From positions 1-31,784 of the forward strand of contig JAXIPB010000164.1 of assembly GCA_045403155.1 (NCBI GenBank): 31,784 bases of DNA. Reading direction: 5' to 3'. Positions 6,805 through 14,766 of this stretch are shown here, piece by piece; within the stretch, counting starts at the first letter, position 1; the number at the start of each line of letters is the position of its first letter. The position numbers and the translations under genes were made by a program. Below the pieces are notes generated by a model. That model searched no databases, had not been told where the DNA came from, and saw only the letters and a program-made list of their open reading frames with translations. The DNA comes from JAXIPB01 sp045403155 (GTDB lineage: Bacteria > Actinomycetota > Actinomycetes > Mycobacteriales > Micromonosporaceae).

Positions 6805-8108
6805 CGGATCCTCCCACCGGCGGGGGCGACCGTCTCGGCCATCGCCGCCCGCCATGCGAAGCCCTGCGAGCCGCGCGCGGCCTGCGGCCACAGCGCGGAC
6901 AGGTTCGCTCCGTGTTCGACGCCCACCACGCGCCAGCCCGAGCGGAGCAGGGTCAGTGCCGACGCCTCGTGGTCCGCGATCGTTTGGGTACGGACCGCGT
7001 CGGGCAGGTTCAGCCACGTGGTCGGGTCGACGAGCAGGGCGATGCACATCTTGCCGGATGCCCTCAGGGCGCCCAGCGCCTCGGCCTCGCCCAGGCTCAG
7101 GCCGCCGAGAACCGCGATCACCAGGCCACCATCGCCGCGGCGGCGGACCCGCTCAACCAGCGACAGCATGTCTCCGGCGGCGGAGAGGTTGACCTCGGCG
7201 AGGCAATCCAGGACGCCACCCTCGCCGTCGCGCTCGGTGGCGTCGAGGTCCACGCCGGCGCCGGTCACGAGCCGGATCTTGTAGCCGCTGCGCCGCAGGT
7301 GCAGCGCGATGCTGGCCGCGGCTGAGACCGCCCACTCGAAGCTCGACGTCGGCCCCTCGCCCCGATGGCCCTGCTTTCGGGTGTCGAGCACAACCGTCGC
7401 GCGACTCTCCCACGGCTGCTCCTCCCGCCGCACCATCAGCTCACCTGTCCGGGCGGTGGAGCGCCAGTGCACCCGGCGCAGGTCGTCGCCGTTGCGGTAC
7501 TCGCGGGTGGCGACGTCATCCTCGCCGTGCACCGCCACTGAGCGGGCGCGGCTGTCGCCGCTGCCGACGTACTCGCCGGCGAGCCTGACGCTGGGCAGCG
7601 AGACGACCTGCGGCACCACGGTCAACCGACCGACCGTGGTGAAGGAACGGCTGAGCTCGCAGAGTCCGAATGGATCGGTGAGTCGTACGACGAGAGGTCC
7701 GACCTCGTAGCGACCACGGACCTCGGCCCGGACGGTGTACGCGACCGTGCTGGTCCGTTGACCGCCGAGGCGCTCGAGCACCAGACGCGGGCGGCTGCCC
7801 AGCGCGTACGGCAGCCGGTCCTCAAGCAGAAGCGTTCCGGTGGGCAGGCGGGACAGGTTCGACAGCCGCAGCAGCACGCGGGCCGGCGAGCCCACCGGAA
7901 TCCGCCCGGGATCGACCGAGCGCGTACACGCGAGGCGATAGCGGGTCTGCCCGACATAGGCGGCGGCGAGGAGGGGGAGTGCGGCCAGCAGGATCGCCAC
8001 CCGCAGGAGGTCGCGCTCGCCGAGGACAAGCGCGGAAAGGCCGGCCGCGGCCGCCGCCGCGAGGAAGGAACGACCACGCGTGGTCAGCCCTCGCAGCGCC
8101 TGACGCAT
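6801..8108 (-). CDS. DUF58 domain protein
   Basis: The 435-residue protein has two N-terminal hydrophobic segments (SFLAAAAAAGLSALVLG and LLRVAILLAALPLLAAAYVG). A beta-rich region follows, with RGRYEVGPLVVRLTDPFGL, then the DUF58 hallmark REYRNGDDLRRVHWRSTART. The C-terminal half resembles a von Willebrand factor A-like fold. In known MoxR-DUF58 pairs this protein is a likely partner of the AAA+ ATPase, and these operons are linked to envelope integrity and stress. The start ATG 8108 lies two bases after the moxR stop. A much longer frame continues upstream but covers the moxR gene and is not coding. Confidence 0.9.
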   Translation of the reverse strand: MRQALRGLTTRGRSFLAAAAAAGLSALVLGERDLLRVAILLAALPLLAAAYVGQTRYRLACTRSVDPGRIPVGSPARVLLRLSNLSRLPTGTLLLEDRLPYALGSRPRLVLERLGGQRTSTVAYTVRAEVRGRYEVGPLVVRLTDPFGLCELSRSFTTVGRLTVVPQVVSLPSVRLAGEYVGSGDSRARSVAVHGEDDVATREYRNGDDLRRVHWRSTARTGELMVRREEQPWESRATVVLDTRKQGHRGEGPTSSFEWAVSAAASIALHLRRSGYKIRLVTGAGVDLDATERDGEGGVLDCLAEVNLSAAGDMLSLVERVRRRGDGGLVIAVLGGLSLGEAEALGALRASGKMCIALLVDPTTWLNLPDAVRTQTIADHEASALTLLRSGWRVVGVEHGANLSALWPQAARGSQGFAWRAAMAETVAPAGGRIR

Positions 8109-8110
8109 GG

Positions 8111-9148
<1,038 letters not shown>

Positions 9149-9435
9149 CTCCGTCTCCCCGCCTCGTGGTGTAGAGGCGCCGGAGCCCGGCTTGGTTCGC
9201 CGGCACGACTAGTCCCCGCTGTCCCGCCTCTCAGGCTAACCGCGATTTGCGGGTGCGCCGAGAGGGCGGTCTGCCGCCGTATCCGCCAGCGCGACAGGCT
9301 TGGTCCGCCGATTGCCTCATTTGCGCCGATCGAGAGCCCCGGCGCGTGCTTCACCCTAACCAACGCAACCCAACCATCGACGCCCCGACCTGCATACATG
9401 GCGCACGAGAGGGTCGCCGGCTACCGTCGCGTGTC
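9149..9435. promoter_or_regulatory. Divergent control region between moxR and the GPP34 gene
   Basis: This 287-base gap must hold promoters for both directions. On the minus strand TAGCCT (complement of 9233-9238) fits TANNNT. On the plus strand TACCGT at 9422-9427 lies eight bases before ATG 9436, which would suit a leaderless GPP34 message. Neither has a convincing -35 box. No repeats or operators stand out. Confidence 0.3.
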
Positions 9436-10065
9436 ATGCACGCGCTGTCACTGCGGGACGACTTGTTCCTGTTGGCCCATGACGACGCGGGCAAGTTGAT
9501 CATTCCGGGGGCCGGCCTCGAGGCCGGGCTGGCGGGGGCAACGCTGATCGATCTTCTCCTCAACCGTCGGGTCGCCGTGCTCGACGGACGCCTGGACGTC
9601 ATCGACGCATCCGCCACCGGTGATACCGAGGCCGACGCGACGATCGAGGCGATCGGGGCGAACAGCCAACCGTGCGGCCCGCGGGCGTGGGTCAGCTGGA
9701 TTTCCCACGGCGCCTACGAGCGGGTGGGCACAGCGCTCGCCGCGGCGGGCGTCATCCGGCGGGCCGAGGCCCGCCGCCTGGGCCTCGTGCCGGTCATGCG
9801 CTGCGTGCCCGAGAACGCGGAGGACCTCGTCCGGGTCCGGGCGCGGTTGCGCTATGCCATCCTCGACCGCGAATTGCCCGACCCGGCAACCGCCGCGCTC
9901 AGCGGCCTGGTCAGGGTGTTGCGCCTGGAGTCATCGTTGCTGCTCAGCATGCCTACGTCGGATCTCCTGCTGGCCCTGGAGCGAATGACCGCCGACAATG
10001 AGATCGCCGTTCGCCAGGTGACGAACGCCGTCGACGCCGTTATCACGGCCGCGACATACCGCTGA
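9436..10065 (+). CDS. GPP34 (Golgi phosphoprotein 3-like) family protein
   Basis: The 209-residue protein starts with SLRDDLFLLAHDDAGKLIIP and GLAGATLIDLLLNRRVAV, the conserved N-terminal helices of the GPP34 family. In eukaryotes this fold binds phosphatidylinositol-4-phosphate on Golgi membranes. In actinomycetes it is common and often present in several copies, but its role is unclear. No signal peptide or membrane segment is visible. The start at ATG 9436 leaves the usual short MxxLSLRDDL beginning; the frame upstream is low-complexity and not family-like. It lies divergent from moxR and 46 bases before the leuS leader peptide, but leuS has its own promoter. Confidence 0.85.
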   Translation: MHALSLRDDLFLLAHDDAGKLIIPGAGLEAGLAGATLIDLLLNRRVAVLDGRLDVIDASATGDTEADATIEAIGANSQPCGPRAWVSWISHGAYERVGTALAAAGVIRRAEARRLGLVPVMRCVPENAEDLVRVRARLRYAILDRELPDPATAALSGLVRVLRLESSLLLSMPTSDLLLALERMTADNEIAVRQVTNAVDAVITAATYR

Positions 10066-10075
10066 CCTAACCGGA

Positions 10076-10105
10076 GTGACCCAGGCGCGCGCGGGGCGGT
10101 ACACT
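10076..10105 (+). promoter_or_regulatory. leuS promoter
   Basis: TACACT at 10100-10105 fits the -10 consensus TANNNT. GTGACC at 10076-10081 is a four-of-six match to TTGACA, with an 18-base spacer. The predicted start of transcription, about six to seven bases downstream, falls on the ATG of the leader peptide at 10112, so the leader peptide would be translated from a leaderless message. Confidence 0.6.
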
Positions 10106-10111
10106 GTGACC

Positions 10112-10150
10112 ATGACCAGGTCTACCCTGCTCCTTAGTGAGCCGTGCTGA
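10112..10150 (+). CDS. leuS leader peptide with three consecutive leucine codons
   Basis: The 12-residue frame encodes MTRSTLLLSEPC and ends at TGA 10148-10150. Three different leucine codons, CTG CTC CTT, lie in a row at 10127-10135. That arrangement is typical of leader peptides that sense the supply of a charged tRNA, here leucyl-tRNA, the product of the downstream enzyme. The ATG sits six bases after a TANNNT -10 box and has no ribosome binding site, so it is probably leaderless. The stop codon overlaps the 5' arm of a long stem (10141-10149 with 10201-10209). Confidence 0.7.
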   Translation: MTRSTLLLSEPC

Positions 10151-10211
10151 CGCGCTGGGATCGTTAACGACCGAATCTCGTTACCGACAGAGCGCGGCGA
10201 CAGCACGGCGA

Positions 10212-10236
10212 CCCCTCCTGCGCGAGGGGCTTTTTT
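10212..10236 (+). terminator. Intrinsic terminator in the leuS leader
   Basis: CCCCTC at 10212-10217 pairs with GAGGGG at 10224-10229 around the loop CTGCGC, followed directly by C and six T residues (10231-10236). This is the only clear U-tract terminator in the window. It lies 45 bases before the leuS start, so it must act as an attenuator, not as the end of the upstream gene. Confidence 0.85.
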
Positions 10237-10281
10237 ATGCCCTTCGTTGGTCCCTGGAATAGACGACGTGAGGTGGCACTG

Positions 10282-13170
10282 ATGAGCGAGACCCCGGGCG
10301 ATATTCCCCCGTATCGGTATACAGCGGCGCTGGCCGCCGAGATCGAGCCGCGCTGGCAGGACTTCTGGGAGGAGGAAGGGACCTTCCACGCCCCGAACCC
10401 GACCGGCCAACTGGCCGATCCCGACCATCCGCGCGCCGGCGCGGAGAAGCTGTATGTGCTGGACATGTTCCCGTACCCATCCGGCGCCGGCCTGCATGTC
10501 GGCCACCCGCTGGGCTATATCGGCACCGACTCATACGGTCGCTATCAGCGGATGGCCGGGCGCAACGTCCTGCACGCGATGGGCTTCGACGCGTTCGGCC
10601 TGCCGGCCGAGCAGTACGCGGTGCAGACCGGCACGCACCCGCGCAAGACCACCGAGGAGAACGTCGATCGCTACCGCGGCCAGCTGCGCCGGCTGGGCCT
10701 GGCCTACGACGCCCGGCGTTCGGTGGCCACGACCGACGTCGAGTTCTACCGCTGGACACAGTGGATCTTCTTGCAGATCTTCAATTCCTGGTACGACGAA
10801 CAGCGGCGCACGGCGCGGCCGATCGCGGACCTGATCGCCGAGTTCGAGTCGGGCGCGCGGTCGACGCCGGACGGCCGAACCTGGGCCGAACTGTCCTCGG
10901 TGGAGCGACGAACGATCGTCAACGACTACCGCCTGGCCTATGTCAGCGAGGCGCCGGTGAACTGGTGTCCGGGCCTGGGCACGGTGCTGGCCAACGAGGA
11001 GGTCACCGCGGACGGCCGCAGTGAACGCGGTAACTACCCGGTGTTCAAGCGCAGCCTGAAGCAGTGGATGATGCGCATCACGGCGTACGCCGACCGTCTG
11101 ATCGACGATCTGGACACACTGGACTGGCCGGAGCCGGTCAAGTTGATGCAGCGCAACTGGATCGGCCGCTCCATCGGCGCCACGATAGACTTCGCCGTGG
11201 GCGATCAACGCGGCGACAGCCCGATGGCCGCGGGGCCGATGCGGGTGTTCACCACCCGGCCGGACACGGTGTTCGGCGCGACGTACATGGTCATGGCGCC
11301 GGAGCACGAGATGGTCGAAGCGCTGGTCGCCGATGCATGGCCGGAAGGAACGAGGGAGGCGTGGACCGGGCGACACGCGACGCCCCGTGAGGCCGTGGCG
11401 GCGTACCGGAAGGTCGCCGGCGCCAAGACCGACGTCGAGCGGACCGCGGAGTCCCGGGAGAAGACCGGTGTCTTCGTCGGTGCCTTCGCGACCAACCCGG
11501 CCACCGGCGCCGAGATTCCCATCTTCATCGCCGATTATGTGCTGGCCGGCTACGGCACCGGAGCGATCATGGCGGTGCCCGGACAGGACGAGCGTGACTG
11601 GGAGTTCGCCGAGGTCTTCGACCTGCCGATCGTGCGCACGGTGCAGCCACCGGACGACTTCGACGGCAAGGCCTACCTGGGCGAAGGTCCAGCCATCAAC
11701 TCGGCCAGTGCCCACTCGGTGAGCCTGGACGGGCTGGGCGTCGACGATGCCAAGGCCAAGATCATCGAGTGGCTGGAGTCGGCCGGGGCGGGCCAGGGCG
11801 CGGTGACCTACCGGCTGCGGGACTGGCTGTTCAGCCGCCAGCGGTACTGGGGCGAGCCATTCCCGATCGTCTACGCCGCGCCGGAGCCCGGCGTCCCCGC
11901 CGGCGAATCGGGCCTGCCGGTAGCGCTGCCCGACTCGATGCTGCCGTTGGAGCTGCCCGACGTCGATGACTTCTCGCCGAAGACCTTCGACCCGGACGAC
12001 GCGGACACCTCGCCGGAGACGCCGCTGTCGCGGGCCCGCGAGTGGGTCGAGGTCGAGCTGGACCTGGGCGACGGGCCGCGGCGCTATGTGCGCGAGACCA
12101 ACACGATGCCGCAGTGGGCCGGCTCGTGCTGGTACGAGCTGCGCTACCTGGACCCGACCAACGTCGAATCCTTTGTGGATCCGGAGAACGAGCGGTACTG
12201 GATGGGCCCGCGGACGCCGTCGGACAGCGGCGGGGTCGACCTGTACGTGGGCGGGGTGGAGCACGCGGTGTTGCACCTGCTGTACGCGCGGTTCTGGCAC
12301 AAGGTGCTGTTCGACCTGGGCTACATTTCGTCGTTCGAGCCGTTTCGCCGCCTGTTCAATCAGGGCTACATCCAGGCGTACGCCTTCTCCGACCATCGTG
12401 GCGTGTATGTCCCGGCCGAGGAGGTGGTCGAACGGGACGGTCACTACTTCTACCGCGACAAGGAGGTCAAGCGCGAGTACGGCAAGATGGGCAAGTCGCT
12501 GAAGAACGTGGTGACTCCCGACGATATGTGCGCCGCCTACGGGGCGGACACATTCCGGGTGTACGAGATGTCGATGGGCCCGCTGGACGTGTCGCGTCCA
12601 TGGGAGACGCGCGCCGTCGTCGGCTCGTATCGCTTCCTGCAGCGGGTCTGGCGCCTGGTCGTGGACGAGTCGACCGGCGAGTCTCGGGTCATCGACGGCG
12701 ACCTGGACGAGGAGACGAACCGGCTGCTGCACCGCACCATCCACACGGTCCGCGCCGACATGGACGGGCTGCGCTTCAACACCGCCATAGCGAAGCTGAT
12801 CGAGCTGACCAACCGCGCGACCGCGGTCACGGCATCCGGCACGCCGCGTGCCCTGGCCGAGCCACTGGTGCTGATGACTGCGCCCTTCGCCCCGCACCTG
12901 GCCGAGGAACTGTGGCACCGGATGGGGCATTCGGATTCGCTGGCCTATGAACCGTTCCCCATCGCCGACCCGGCACTGCTCGTGGCCGAGTCTGTCACCT
13001 ACCCGGTGCAGGTCAACGGGAAGGTGCGGGGACGGATTTCCGTCGCCGCGGATGCCGCGGAGGACGAGGTACGGGCGGCCGCGCTGGCCGAGGTGGCGTC
13101 CGCACTGGACGGTCGCGAACCACGCAAGGTGATCGTCGTCCCGGGCCGGATGGTCAGCGTCGTGATCTAG
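10282..13170 (+). CDS. leuS: Leucyl-tRNA synthetase
   Basis: The 962-residue class Ia synthetase joins leucine to its tRNA. The HIGH motif reads HVGH at residues 72-75 within YPSGAGLHVGHPLGY. The KMSKS motif reads KMGKS at 735-739. Between them lies the CP1 editing domain, seen as TTRPDTVFGATYMVMAPEH and GTGAIMAVPGQDERDWEF, which removes mischarged amino acids. The C-terminus carries YPVQVNGKVRGRI, the usual tRNA-binding end. The ATG at 10282 is chosen because GAGGTGG lies just upstream at 10270-10276; an in-frame codon at 10237 would overlap the terminator. Expression is probably set by the attenuator directly upstream. The gene is full length. Confidence 0.98.
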   Translation: MSETPGDIPPYRYTAALAAEIEPRWQDFWEEEGTFHAPNPTGQLADPDHPRAGAEKLYVLDMFPYPSGAGLHVGHPLGYIGTDSYGRYQRMAGRNVLHAMGFDAFGLPAEQYAVQTGTHPRKTTEENVDRYRGQLRRLGLAYDARRSVATTDVEFYRWTQWIFLQIFNSWYDEQRRTARPIADLIAEFESGARSTPDGRTWAELSSVERRTIVNDYRLAYVSEAPVNWCPGLGTVLANEEVTADGRSERGNYPVFKRSLKQWMMRITAYADRLIDDLDTLDWPEPVKLMQRNWIGRSIGATIDFAVGDQRGDSPMAAGPMRVFTTRPDTVFGATYMVMAPEHEMVEALVADAWPEGTREAWTGRHATPREAVAAYRKVAGAKTDVERTAESREKTGVFVGAFATNPATGAEIPIFIADYVLAGYGTGAIMAVPGQDERDWEFAEVFDLPIVRTVQPPDDFDGKAYLGEGPAINSASAHSVSLDGLGVDDAKAKIIEWLESAGAGQGAVTYRLRDWLFSRQRYWGEPFPIVYAAPEPGVPAGESGLPVALPDSMLPLELPDVDDFSPKTFDPDDADTSPETPLSRAREWVEVELDLGDGPRRYVRETNTMPQWAGSCWYELRYLDPTNVESFVDPENERYWMGPRTPSDSGGVDLYVGGVEHAVLHLLYARFWHKVLFDLGYISSFEPFRRLFNQGYIQAYAFSDHRGVYVPAEEVVERDGHYFYRDKEVKREYGKMGKSLKNVVTPDDMCAAYGADTFRVYEMSMGPLDVSRPWETRAVVGSYRFLQRVWRLVVDESTGESRVIDGDLDEETNRLLHRTIHTVRADMDGLRFNTAIAKLIELTNRATAVTASGTPRALAEPLVLMTAPFAPHLAEELWHRMGHSDSLAYEPFPIADPALLVAESVTYPVQVNGKVRGRISVAADAAEDEVRAAALAEVASALDGREPRKVIVVPGRMVSVVI

Positions 13171-13194
13171 TTCGGCCGTGTCGCGTTACCGACG

Positions 13195-13225
13195 ATGCGC
13201 CAGGGATCCCGTCTCTCTGGCGCAT
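13195..13225 (+). terminator. Hairpin terminator after leuS
   Basis: Bases 13195-13206 (ATGCGCCAGGGA) pair with 13214-13225 (TCTCTGGCGCAT) over 12 positions with one G-U pair, leaving a seven-base loop. The hairpin lies 24 bases after the leuS stop and 12 bases before the next start. No T-run follows, so it may be a weak terminator or a leader element of the next gene. Confidence 0.5.
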
Positions 13226-13237
13226 TGTCAAAGCATT

Positions 13238-14008
13238 ATGAGGCGTCTCGTCATCCCGATCATGTTTGCTCTGGTTGCCGGCGCTTGCGCGCAGGGCGCC
13301 GTCGAGCCGGTCGACCAGGGACCGGTCGTGTTGCCGTCGGGGGAGGCGCAGCTGGTTGCGTCCTACACCCATGACGGCGGAATCATCCTCCCCGCCTACC
13401 AACTCATCGATCCGCCGCGTGTTCTCGTGTACTCCGACGGCCGCGTGATCGCCGACGCCCGTCGCACACTCACCCTGACCGCAGACGAACTCTCCAGTCT
13501 GGTCGGCGCACTGCGGCGTGATCTTGCTGGCCTGGAGGGCATTGTACGATCACGCCGCGCTGAGCAGATCATGGATGCGGCGACATCTGTGATCAAGGTT
13601 CTCGCACCCGATCTTCGTCTGAAATCGGTGTCGGCTTACGCGCTGGACGAGGGTCATCCAGCGGGACTGCTCGCCGCGCGCGATCGCCTCAATGCGCTCG
13701 TGGACCGAGTTGTGCGCGATGGCGACGCATACACCAACGCGCGGGTACGGCTCGTGGCATACCCGAATCAGGACCTCGTCGCCGACACCGGCCAGACCAC
13801 GGCGTGGCCCGGCATGGTGGCAATTCCGCCACCCGGCGGGCAGAGCGATGAGGGCGCCCGGTGGGTCGATCTCAGCGGCGAGGCGGCGAGGGTCGTGGCC
13901 GCCACGATGCCCGGCGGGCCCTCGGAGGACCCGTTCACCAGGGTCCTAGCGGCGTCCGACGGCCAGACGTACCGGGTCGGCTGGCGCTACCTGACCCCGG
14001 AGGATTAG
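13238..14008 (+). CDS. Exported protein of unknown function, possible lipoprotein
   Basis: The 256-residue protein begins MRRLVIPIMFALVAGACAQG, a short signal sequence followed by a Cys. The preceding residues (AGA) only partly fit the lipobox because position -3 is Ala, so lipid attachment is possible but not certain. The rest is soluble and I do not recognise a family. Visible features are a beta-like stretch (PPRVLVYSDGRVIADARRT), a helical middle (LTADELSSLVGALRRDLAGL) and a C-terminal GQTYRVGWRYLTP. ATG 13238 was chosen because it starts directly at the signal sequence; the frame upstream overlaps the hairpin. It converges on the response regulator gene, with 67 bases between the stops. 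Confidence 0.75.
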   Translation: MRRLVIPIMFALVAGACAQGAVEPVDQGPVVLPSGEAQLVASYTHDGGIILPAYQLIDPPRVLVYSDGRVIADARRTLTLTADELSSLVGALRRDLAGLEGIVRSRRAEQIMDAATSVIKVLAPDLRLKSVSAYALDEGHPAGLLAARDRLNALVDRVVRDGDAYTNARVRLVAYPNQDLVADTGQTTAWPGMVAIPPPGGQSDEGARWVDLSGEAARVVAATMPGGPSEDPFTRVLAASDGQTYRVGWRYLTPED

Positions 14009-14075
14009 GCCAGTGGCTTAGGAGTCGCTTCCGACCGTTACCGCTTGCGGCGCCCATGGTGAGTGAGCTACGGCT

Positions 14076-14753
14076 TCAGCCGCCGTTCTCGTTGAGTCGG
14101 TAACCAACAAGCCGCACCGTCTCGATAGCTCTGCGCCCGAACGGCTCGTCGATCTTCTGTCGGAGGTGTCGCACGTGAACCTCCACGATGTTCGGGTCGC
14201 CGTCGTGGGCGAAGTCCCATACGTGCTCAAGGATCGTGCGTTTCCCAACGACATCTCCGGCGCGCCGCATGAGGAACTCGAGCACGGAGAACTGTCGCGC
14301 CGTCAGCGTAATCTCAGCCGATCCGCGCCGGACCCGGTGCGACGCCGGGTCGAGGCTGAGGTCGCCGGCGGTGAGTACTGCGGGCCGCTCCAGGACGTAG
14401 CGGCGCATCAGCGCCCGCAGCCGCGCCGACAGCACGGGCAACGAGAACGGCTTGGAAAGGACGTCGTCGGCACCGGTGTCCAGTGCCGCCACCTCGCCAT
14501 GTTCGCCGTCCTCGGCTGCGAGCATCAGGATGGGCGTCCAATTGCCGGCCCGCCGCAAGCGCGCGCACATCCGGTACCCGCTAACCACGGGCAACACGAC
14601 GTCGAGCACGAGGACGTCGTACTCCTCGATCTCAGCGCGCGCCAGGCCGGCGCGGCCGTCGCGCGCGATGTCAACGGCGAAGCCCTCGGCTTCGAGTCCA
14701 CGCTTGATCGAGCTCGCGAGGCGGTAGTCGTTCTCAGCGACGAGTATCCGCAT
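14076..14753 (-). CDS. OmpR-family response regulator with atypical receiver
   Basis: The 225-residue protein has an N-terminal receiver domain and a C-terminal winged-helix DNA-binding domain (LTARQFSVLEFLMRRAGDVV, later VEVHVRHLRQKID and ETVRLVGYRL). The phosphorylation site Asp51 (LVLDVVLP) and the conserved Lys (LSKPF) are present. Other positions differ: the acidic pair near the N-terminus reads Glu7-Asn8, the switch Thr is Ala (ILMLAAED), and the aromatic after ADD is Val. It is the last gene of the RND operon, starting 13 bases after the pump stop (GTG 14759 is an alternative start). No sensor kinase gene is present in the window. It probably regulates the pump operon, which is inference. 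Confidence 0.9.
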   Translation of the reverse strand: MRILVAENDYRLASSIKRGLEAEGFAVDIARDGRAGLARAEIEEYDVLVLDVVLPVVSGYRMCARLRRAGNWTPILMLAAEDGEHGEVAALDTGADDVLSKPFSLPVLSARLRALMRRYVLERPAVLTAGDLSLDPASHRVRRGSAEITLTARQFSVLEFLMRRAGDVVGKRTILEHVWDFAHDGDPNIVEVHVRHLRQKIDEPFGRRAIETVRLVGYRLNENGG

Positions 14754-14766
14754 GACCACGCCCGCA

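Larger units (their letters stand above)
10112..10236 (+). promoter_or_regulatory. Ribosome-mediated transcription attenuator of leuS
   Basis: The leader RNA contains a Leu-rich peptide, then a long stem of GCCGTGCTG (10141-10149) with CAGCACGGC (10201-10209) and CGCGCT (10151-10156) with AGCGCG (10191-10196), then a U-tract terminator. A weaker alternative pairing, 10157-10163 with 10209-10215 (six pairs, one mismatch), would occupy the terminator's 5' arm. A ribosome stalled on the Leu codons would leave 10157-10163 free, allowing readthrough. One that reaches the stop codon would cover it, allowing termination. The components are visible; the switching model is inference. No T-box consensus is present. 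Confidence 0.65.

Noticed and set aside
6805..7047. N-terminal extension of the transglutaminase gene into DUF58
   Set aside because: The added 81 residues are Arg/Pro-rich and lie over conserved DUF58 codons; ATG 6804 gives the normal operon overlap.
10112..10281. T-box riboswitch upstream of leuS
   Set aside because: No T-box consensus or specifier-loop arrangement is visible; the Leu-rich peptide explains the leader better.
10531..12930. Long open frame of 799 codons opposite leuS
   Set aside because: The sense strand encodes a complete leucyl-tRNA synthetase; the antisense product has no recognisable motifs.
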